Positions 7,500 to 12,211 of a stretch of DNA of 12,211 bases are shown one piece after another (positions within the stretch are counted from its first letter, which is position 1; each line of letters begins with the position of its first letter). A program made the translations under genes and the position numbers. The notes under the pieces were generated by a model that saw nothing but the letters and a program-made list of their open reading frames with translations, ran no database searches and had not been told where the DNA came from. This DNA comes from Nonomuraea candida (lineage in GTDB: Bacteria; Actinomycetota; Actinomycetes; Streptosporangiales; Streptosporangiaceae), in the NCBI RefSeq assembly GCF_000725485.1, contig NZ_KL647036.1, forward strand, positions 12,246 to 24,456. The letters run 5' to 3'.

Positions 7500-7860
7500 G
7501 CCGATGGAAGTCCCGATCGGCATCCGCGCTCCGTGTGAACGGACGCGAGCTCCTCCAGGTAGATGGCCATGACGATGCAGATCCTTGGCCATTCGAACTC
7601 CAGGTGGGCGGACACTACGCGTCCTTTTGGACGGCCGGGCCTCACGGCATCGCGTACCGAGTCCAGCGCCGCCTGGCGGAGCCCGAGGCGCCTCGCCGTC
7701 GTTGGCCATGCCTGGCCGTGGCCCCGCGTCCTTGGCCAAGCAGGCCGAGGTCGAGGAGAACTACGTGTTAGCGGTCATCAGGACTCTTGTCCGTCTACCG
7801 AAAGAAACTCGCGTTTGTCCCAATCGGCCTGTTCCTGCCCTAGACACCCACCGGCATCTT
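7500..7860. other. Intergenic stretch between array and repressor gene; no gene recognised
   Basis: These 361 bp separate the last degenerate repeat from the stop codon of the GntR gene. Overlapping open frames exist but none has a ribosome binding site, family resemblance or consistent codon use. No tRNA, integrase or attachment site is recognisable. The palindromic core TGGCCA recurs (7565-7570, 7586-7591, 7703-7708, 7733-7738), twice within the 10-mer TCCTTGGCCA. CGTCC/GGACG around TTTT (7620-7633) is a weak hairpin. The boundary between the CRISPR locus and the transfer element should fall in or near this stretch. Confidence 0.5.
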
Positions 7861-8547
7861 TCACGTCTTCGGTCCATCAAGCGCCACGAGGTCGTACTGC
7901 AACACCGTCCGGTCGCCGGGATACACCTCGACCCGCATCCCGACCAGCCGCCGGCCCACGAGCAGCCAAACCACTTGCTCAAGTACGGGGGTTGCCCGCG
8001 GGAGGGCCAACGTGGTGCTTTCCTCGTGGGTCGGCATGCGCGCAACCACGTTGGCCTTGGCCTTGATCGGCAGCATGCCGGCGTCCACGAGCAGCAGCAG
8101 GTCCGCCTTGTCCAGCGGGGCCGGTCTGGTCAGCTCCGGGATCTTGGACGTGACGGCACGCGACCAGTAGGTGTCCCGGATGCTGTCGCCGATCAGGCGC
8201 CGCCGGAAGACGCCCGGCTCCACCTCGTTGGGGTCCTCCATCGCGGGCGGGGTGTCCACGACGGCGACCTCCACCGTGGCGCCGAACTCCCGGTTGATCG
8301 TGTCGAGCTCGACGGCCTGCGCTGTCCGGTCGTAGCCGCGCACGAACACGCCGCGCTTCGGGACGGTGACGGCCAGGCCCTCGGCGACGAGGTCCTCCAT
8401 CGCCCGCTGCACCGTCATCCGCGACACCTTCCACTCGTCCTTCAGGGCGTTCTCGCTCGGGAGCGGCTCGCCCGGCTTCCGCTTGCCGGTCAAGATCTCC
8501 GACCGCAGCCTCTTGGCGATCTCCTCGAAGGGGTGCCGTGCGGTCAT
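7861..8547 (-). CDS. GntR/HutC-family repressor with UTRA domain, KorSA/TraR-like
   Basis: A 228-aa DNA-binding regulator. The winged helix-turn-helix is at about 6-70 (LPSENALKDEWKVSRMTVQ then AMEDLVAEGLAV and a KRGVFV wing). A UTRA ligand-binding domain runs from about 95 to 222, ending in the typical PGDRTVLQYDL. The frame extends further upstream, but the ATG at 8547 gives the standard GntR beginning (MTARHPFEEIAKRLRSEI), and the extra 32 codons look non-coding. The ribosome binding site (GGGATGG) is modest. Repressors of this type (KorSA of pSAM2, KorA/TraR of Streptomyces plasmids) keep the tra gene, lethal when unregulated, switched off. The divergent position next to a transfer operon with a large palindrome between them fits that role and autoregulation. 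Target and ligand are inferred. Confidence 0.9.
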   Translation of the reverse strand: MTARHPFEEIAKRLRSEILTGKRKPGEPLPSENALKDEWKVSRMTVQRAMEDLVAEGLAVTVPKRGVFVRGYDRTAQAVELDTINREFGATVEVAVVDTPPAMEDPNEVEPGVFRRRLIGDSIRDTYWSRAVTSKIPELTRPAPLDKADLLLLVDAGMLPIKAKANVVARMPTHEESTTLALPRATPVLEQVVWLLVGRRLVGMRVEVYPGDRTVLQYDLVALDGPKT

Positions 8548-8611
8548 GAGTATCCATCCCGTCCGTGTCGGTGGTGTGCCGACACCAAGCGTGCCAGCAG
8601 TGCGTGCCACC

Positions 8612-8640
8612 GGGATACCGGTCTCGACTATCAACGTCAA
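8612..8640 (-). promoter_or_regulatory. Candidate promoter of the GntR repressor gene
   Basis: Read on the minus strand, TTGACG (8635-8640) and TATCCC (8612-8617) are separated by 17 nt. The -35 is near consensus and the -10 is weak. It would give a leader of roughly 60 nt that contains a GTGTCGG/CCGACAC inverted repeat (8565-8571, 8579-8585). Confidence 0.5.
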
Positions 8641-8658
8641 CAACCCCTTCTTGTCTTA

Positions 8659-8690
8659 CTACACCTATCAAGCTAGCTTGTATGGTGTAG
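8659..8690. promoter_or_regulatory. 32-bp near-palindromic operator, probable GntR binding site
   Basis: CTACACC, TAT, CAAGCTAGCTTG, TAT, GGTGTAG: 13 of 16 base pairs are symmetrical about 8674/8675, broken only by the two TAT triplets. It lies 33 bp before the first transfer-operon start codon and overlaps a possible plus-strand promoter (TTGTCT 8651-8656, 17 nt, TAGCTT 8674-8679). It is a local AT-richer island. A dimeric repressor bound here would block the transfer operon and could also affect the divergent repressor gene. Confidence 0.75.
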
Positions 8691-8722
8691 ATAGCCAAGA
8701 GACGAATGGGAGGGGCGAGGAG

Positions 8723-8977
8723 ATGAGCGTTCTGATCCCGCCGCGCGAGCCGTGCCCCGTGTGCCAGGGCGGCGGCTCCATGACCTGCAGCGGGGCGTCC
8801 ATCAACCCCTGCTGGGGCTGCTCCGGCAAAGGGCAGACCCGCGACTGGCGCACGTTCCAACTCGTCGCTCTCCAGGCGTCCGCCCTCCTGGCCGCGTCGG
8901 CGGCCGGCGGCGCATTGGTCGCGTTCCTAAGCGGCGACCTCACAGCCATCGCCGACGCCCTGGCGGTGACGCCGTGA
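8723..8977 (+). CDS. Small Cys-rich protein with one membrane segment
   Basis: An 84-aa protein of unknown function. The N-terminal half has CPVC (11-14), C22 and CWGC (30-33), each CxxC followed by a glycine-containing turn, resembling a DnaJ-type zinc ribbon. A hydrophobic stretch at about 46-70 (LVALQASALLAASAAGGALVAFL) looks like a membrane helix. The start is supported by GGAGGGG 7 nt before the ATG. It is the first gene of the operon behind the palindrome, and its TGA overlaps the next start as GTGA (translational coupling). Small proteins of this sort occur beside tra in actinomycete mobile elements; I know no assigned role. Confidence 0.85.
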   Translation: MSVLIPPREPCPVCQGGGSMTCSGASINPCWGCSGKGQTRDWRTFQLVALQASALLAASAAGGALVAFLSGDLTAIADALAVTP

Positions 8978-10563
8978 CGTACGTAAAGGTCGAACCGCCC
9001 GAGCAGTCCGGCGACGTCGCCGAGGACAAGATCACGGTCGAGGAACACGTGCCCGCCCCGGCCCCCGCCGAGGAGCCCTCCGAGCGCATCACCGACGACC
9101 ACGCGGGTTCCCCCGTGGCCGAGCCGGGCCGGACGCTGCTCGTCGGCGGCCTGGCCACGGCCACGCTCCTCGTCACCGGCCTCTACCAGCTCGCCGGAGT
9201 CGGCGGCCTGGTCGGCGGCGGCGTAGCCGTGGCCGGAGCGGGCGCCGCGTACGTGGCGCACCGGCGCGGCACCCTCCTCCGCGAGCGGCCCGGCCGGGGC
9301 GGAGGGGGCGGTGGCGACTCGGCCAGCGGCAGCGGTTCGCGGCGATCGCGCCGGAGCGGACGATCCGGTGGCGACTCGGCCGCGCACTCCAGCGGCGGGC
9401 CGGGTGGCGGCCGCCGGCCGCGCCGTAGCGGCAGCCGAGCCGGATGGTTGGACTTCCCACGCGGGAAGTCCACTTCGCCGGGTTCCCGCCGTCCGCCGGC
9501 CGGAGGCGGCTCCACGTCGACGCCGCGCCACGGCGGCGAACGCGGGCCGTTCTCCCGCGCGCGCCGCGCGGGCCGCACCGTCCGCGCCTGGGTGGATCGG
9601 CGTACCGGCCGCGCCCGCGGCTGGCAGCTCCGGTTCCAGCCCGACCTGGCCCGCCTGGTGGGCTTCCTGCACGCATGGGACACCGCCACCCGGATCGGCC
9701 TGCATGCCCTGCTCGCCCGGCTGATCGCGCGGGCCCGCCGCCTCGTCGGCCGAGCCCGGAAGGAGCGCCCCCACCGTGAGCCGCATCATCGCCACCAGCA
9801 GCGCCGACAACCCGCTCGTCATCATGTCCGCCGAGATGATCGGCGCCGCCTCCAGCTACACCGTGCCCGACATGATGATCGTCGCCGAGCACCTGGACGC
9901 CCTCCACCAGGTCGGCCAGAACCTCACCCTCGCCTACCAGCGGTTCGGCGCCCGGCTGCAGGCCGCCTACCCGATCCACCCCGCGGTCGTGGAGCACTTC
10001 GGCCACCTCATCAAGGGGTCCGCGGCCCTCATCGACCCCGCCCAGCAGCTCGCGGCCACCTTCCGCCAGGCCCACGCCGACGACATCGCCCGCCGCGAGA
10101 AGCCCCGCATCAACGAGCACCTCTGGAACATGCCCGCCTGACCCCAGGCCCGCCCGACCCTGCACCTGCACCACAGCGAAGGAGAACCACCCGTGGCCAC
10201 CACCACCCCACAGCGCAACCGGCGGCAGCCGACCGCGCTTCAGGGTGTCCTCGCCTCGGCCGTCCAGGCAACCGGCGCCCTCGCAGCGACCGGCGCCCTC
10301 GGCGACGTGTTCGACCTGAACCCCGTGTGGGGAGCGGTCGGCACGGTCGCGGCCCCCGCCGCCACCGTGGTGCCCAACGCCCGCCACGCCTCCCCTTCCG
10401 CCCTGCTGTACCGGCTGTCGTGCTGGTGCGGCGCCGGGTCCTGGCTCACCTGGGTCCTGGCCACCGGCCTGTGGCAGACCGGCACCTTCGCCGCGCTTGG
10501 GATCGGCGCGCTCGCCGCCACCCTCGCCTCCCCGCTCGCCTCCCGCGACCGGCAGCGCCTTGA
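8974..10563 (+). CDS. Membrane protein with basic low-complexity region; genuine coding probably ends near 9776
   Basis: It begins at the GTG overlapping the previous stop. Visible parts: an acidic, Pro-rich N-terminus (1-50); two hydrophobic segments at about 54-72 and 74-94; a Gly/Ser/Arg-rich stretch (105-210); and a conserved-looking tail WQLRFQPDLARLVGFLHAWD with amphipathic helices to about residue 265. No stop occurs at the junction with the next gene. The frame runs on to a TGA at 10561-10563, overlapping the whole 121-aa gene and the start of tra. Beyond residue 268 the sequence is Arg/Pro/His-rich with the third-position signal of the other frame, which is typical shadow sequence. 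Either an indel near 9776 removed the proper stop, or the product really carries a long out-of-frame tail. Function unknown; a tra-operon membrane accessory is the best guess. Confidence 0.6.
   Translation: MTYVKVEPPEQSGDVAEDKITVEEHVPAPAPAEEPSERITDDHAGSPVAEPGRTLLVGGLATATLLVTGLYQLAGVGGLVGGGVAVAGAGAAYVAHRRGTLLRERPGRGGGGGGDSASGSGSRRSRRSGRSGGDSAAHSSGGPGGGRRPRRSGSRAGWLDFPRGKSTSPGSRRPPAGGGSTSTPRHGGERGPFSRARRAGRTVRAWVDRRTGRARGWQLRFQPDLARLVGFLHAWDTATRIGLHALLARLIARARRLVGRARKERPHREPHHRHQQRRQPARHHVRRDDRRRLQLHRARHDDRRRAPGRPPPGRPEPHPRLPAVRRPAAGRLPDPPRGRGALRPPHQGVRGPHRPRPAARGHLPPGPRRRHRPPREAPHQRAPLEHARLTPGPPDPAPAPQRRRTTRGHHHPTAQPAAADRASGCPRLGRPGNRRPRSDRRPRRRVRPEPRVGSGRHGRGPRRHRGAQRPPRLPFRPAVPAVVLVRRRVLAHLGPGHRPVADRHLRRAWDRRARRHPRLPARLPRPAAP
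9449..9472. repeat. Perfect 10-bp hairpin inside the membrane-protein gene
   Basis: TGGACTTCCC (9449-9458) and GGGAAGTCCA (9463-9472) are separated by the 4-nt loop ACGC. It lies within coding sequence (residues about 159-167). Just upstream a 16-bp sequence (CGGTGGCGACTCGGCC) occurs twice, at 9309-9324 and 9366-9381. It could be a cis-acting transfer or regulatory site, or chance within GC-rich low-complexity DNA. Confidence 0.7.
9776..10141 (+). CDS. 121-aa protein of unknown function, transfer operon
   Basis: GTG start with AAGGAG 10 nt upstream. The protein begins MSRIIATSSADNPLVIMSAE and is largely predicted helical, with no signal peptide, clear membrane segment or catalytic motif that I recognise. 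Mid-section: MMIVAEHLDALHQVGQNL then an aromatic and His-containing helix pair (AAYPIHPAVVEHFGHLIKG). Codon use is strongly GC-ending in this frame, which shows it is the real gene here rather than the overlapping frame. It sits between the membrane protein and the DNA translocase, 51 bp before the latter, so it is probably an accessory of the transfer system. That role is an inference from position only. Confidence 0.85.
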   Translation: MSRIIATSSADNPLVIMSAEMIGAASSYTVPDMMIVAEHLDALHQVGQNLTLAYQRFGARLQAAYPIHPAVVEHFGHLIKGSAALIDPAQQLAATFRQAHADDIARREKPRINEHLWNMPA

Positions 10564-12211
10564 GGTGGCCGCCGGCCGAGGCGCGCTCGTGCTGCGCTCC
10601 ACGTCCCGGCTCGCGCAGGACTGGGAGCGGCGCATCGCCCGCGTCTGCACCATGAACGTCCTGGTGGAGGACCTGCGGTTCTGGCCCGGCCGGACCGGCT
10701 ACGACCTGCTCGTCCGGCTGCCGGGCGGCGGCCGTACCCGCTCCGATCTGGAGCGCGGCGCGGACGCGCTCGCCTCCGACGCGCGCCTGCCGAACGGGTG
10801 CGGCGTCGAGGTCACCAAGGGCCCGGACCGGGGGTCGGCGTGGCTGCGCGTCGGCACCGTCAACCGGCTCGCCGAGACCATCCCCTACCCGGAGGACTTC
10901 ACCGCTACCTCGTTCCTGGACCCCAAGGTCCTGGGCGAGTTCCGCGACGGCTCCCCCGTGCAGGTCATCCTGCGGCAGAAGGCCGGCCTGTTCACCGGGC
11001 AGCGAGGCTCAGGCAAGACGGGCCTGCTGCACGTCACGACGGCCGAGGTGGGCCGGTCCCGTGACGCCATCGTCATCCACATCGACCTCAACGGCGGCGG
11101 CGTCTCCCAGGCGTGGCTCGACCCGTGGATCGAGGGCGAGATCGAGCGGTGCCCGCTCGGCTGGGCCGCCTCCAACATCGAGGAGGCCGTGCTCGTCAGC
11201 CGCGCGTTGCTGGCGATTGCGAAGGACCGCAAGAAGTCGACGCGGCGGATCAAGAAGGCTGCGAACTCCCAGCTCCTTCCGATCTCGCCGGAGCTGCCCG
11301 CGTACGTGGTCCTCATGGACGAGTCCGCTGAGGGCATGGCGGCGTCGGCTCACCCGCTGTACGCGGAGTTCCGCGCCAACATGGAGGAGGTCCAGCGGAT
11401 CGGCCGCAACGAGGCGGTCGAGGTCTACTTCTCGGCGCTGCGCGCCACCTCCGACGTCATCTCGCCGAACGTCAAGAAGCAGTCGACGCTGCGGATTGGC
11501 ATGTTCGTGCAGGACGCGGAGGAGATCGCGTACCTGTTCGGCTGGAACAAGGGCATCAGTATCGAGGACCTCGACGGCCCCGGCTGCGCCTTCATCCAGC
11601 ACGACCAGGAGCGGCCGCGCCCCTTCAAGGCGGCGTTCATGGAGTTCCTCCAGATCGGCCGCGCCGCCGTGGCGATCTCCCGCATCCGGCCCGAGTTCGA
11701 CCCGGCCGCCGTCCGCGCCGCCCGCGCGGCGATCGGCGACCTGTTCGACACCCGGTACGACCGGATGCGGGAGGCGTTCACCGATCTCGATCCCGACGAC
11801 GAGCACGAGGACGGCGACGAGGGCCAGGCCGCCGCGCTCCCGGCCGTGCACACGCCCGCCCCGGCGCCTGTCGTCCCGCAGCAGCAGGCGGGCGGCTTCA
11901 CGCTGGAGTTCGGCGCGAACATGGCGGACTGGCCGCAGGTGCCGGAACTGATCGCGCGAGCGCTGGCCGTCTTCCAGGCGGCGGGCGACACCCGTATCCA
12001 CTCCGAGGACCTGGCCGTCGCGCTCGGCTTCCCCAGCAAGACCGAGCTCGCTGCGGCGCTCGCCTCGTACGGGGTGACCGCGCTCAAGAACCCGTTCGAG
12101 CGCAACGGTCAGCGGCGCCGCGGCTACGACCGAGCCGATTTCTTGTCTGCCACGCAGGGTGATCGGCGGGAGGAGGCAGGGGAGGGCGGCGGCCCCCACG
12201 ACCCCCACGTG
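10193..12211 (+). CDS. FtsK/SpoIIIE-like conjugal DNA translocase, TraB/TraSA type; 3' end cut off
   Basis: 673 codons are present and the frame runs off the right edge. Start: GTG with AAGGAG 8 nt upstream, protein beginning MATTTPQRNR. Membrane segments lie at about 45-62 and 83-112. Then comes a basic linker and an ATPase core with Walker A GQRGSGKT (269-276), Walker B YVVLMDES (371-378) and a downstream GRNEAVEVYFSALRATSD block (404-421). After an acidic, Pro/Gln-rich linker (about 530-565), a C-terminal winged-helix-like domain (about 585-650, ending RRRGYDRADF) matches the placement of the domain with which TraB proteins read repeats at the transfer locus. Such proteins move double-stranded DNA between hyphae as a hexamer without a relaxase. 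It is probably under control of the divergent GntR repressor. Confidence 0.93.
   Translation, partial: MATTTPQRNRRQPTALQGVLASAVQATGALAATGALGDVFDLNPVWGAVGTVAAPAATVVPNARHASPSALLYRLSCWCGAGSWLTWVLATGLWQTGTFAALGIGALAATLASPLASRDRQRLEVAAGRGALVLRSTSRLAQDWERRIARVCTMNVLVEDLRFWPGRTGYDLLVRLPGGGRTRSDLERGADALASDARLPNGCGVEVTKGPDRGSAWLRVGTVNRLAETIPYPEDFTATSFLDPKVLGEFRDGSPVQVILRQKAGLFTGQRGSGKTGLLHVTTAEVGRSRDAIVIHIDLNGGGVSQAWLDPWIEGEIERCPLGWAASNIEEAVLVSRALLAIAKDRKKSTRRIKKAANSQLLPISPELPAYVVLMDESAEGMAASAHPLYAEFRANMEEVQRIGRNEAVEVYFSALRATSDVISPNVKKQSTLRIGMFVQDAEEIAYLFGWNKGISIEDLDGPGCAFIQHDQERPRPFKAAFMEFLQIGRAAVAISRIRPEFDPAAVRAARAAIGDLFDTRYDRMREAFTDLDPDDEHEDGDEGQAAALPAVHTPAPAPVVPQQQAGGFTLEFGANMADWPQVPELIARALAVFQAAGDTRIHSEDLAVALGFPSKTELAAALASYGVTALKNPFERNGQRRRGYDRADFLSATQGDRREEAGEGGGPHDPHV

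Noticed and set aside
7585..7600. TTCGAACTCC resembling a tRNA T-loop, possible attachment site
   Set aside because: The flanking bases do not form a T-stem and no acceptor or anticodon arm can be placed.
7563..7640. Short MTMQILGHSN peptide resembling the C-terminal end of a tyrosine integrase
   Set aside because: The likeness covers about eight residues, there is an in-frame TAG immediately upstream, and the expected upstream arginine and downstream tyrosine motifs are absent.
4426..7645. Many long open frames on both strands through the array, rich in SAPRLRGW, RPRACGDGP or DHPRRRGAD units
   Set aside because: They are translations of the 61-bp CRISPR period, which has no stop in several frames; there are no ribosome binding sites or real protein families.
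7979..9825. Long minus-strand frames across and beyond the GntR gene
   Set aside because: Out of frame with the clear GntR/UTRA protein and opposite to the well-supported transfer operon; no domain is recognisable.
11009..12208. 399-aa minus-strand frame and other frames over the translocase gene
   Set aside because: Antisense shadow of the tra frame, which carries Walker A and B motifs and a good start.

Overview
The window comes from a very GC-rich actinomycete: GC-ending codons throughout, GTG starts, purine-rich ribosome binding sites, and a KorSA/TraB-type transfer region of the kind found on Streptomyces plasmids and actinomycete integrative elements. I cannot name the genus.

Left part (1-4221, minus strand): the head of a type I-E CRISPR-Cas operon. 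cas3 (4221 to 1312) comes first, then a 345-bp intergenic region, then the 5' part of cse1/casA (966 to beyond the left edge). The rest of Cascade and cas1/cas2 would lie outside the window. Middle (4222-7499): a leader-like stretch and a plus-strand type I-E array of 51 repeats and 50 spacers. It diverges from cas3, is clean at the leader end and decayed at the far end. Then 361 bp with no recognisable gene. Right part (7861-12211): a transfer module. A minus-strand GntR/UTRA repressor (KorSA/TraR type) is divergent from an operon of a small Cys-rich membrane protein, a membrane protein with a basic low-complexity region, a 121-aa protein of unknown function, and an FtsK/TraB-type DNA translocase that runs off the right edge. 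A 32-bp near-palindrome in the divergent promoter region is the obvious operator candidate.

The most interesting signal is in the cas3-cse1 intergenic region. Two degenerate copies of the CRISPR repeat (1153-1188 and 1222-1249) both keep the 6-bp Cas6e stem and are separated by exactly one 33-nt spacer unit. A -10/-35-like promoter lies just before them and a 14-bp hairpin terminator just after. The pseudo-spacer matches the DNA between itself and cse1: immediately after a canonical AAG PAM (1077-1079), 13 of the first 15 bases agree. The only two mismatches are at positions 6 and 12, the bases that Cascade flips out of the crRNA-DNA duplex. This is the expected layout of a CRISPR-derived regulatory RNA (CreR/CreA type) with which Cascade would repress its own operon or a small gene just ahead of cse1. 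To my knowledge this specific example is not described, but I cannot search.
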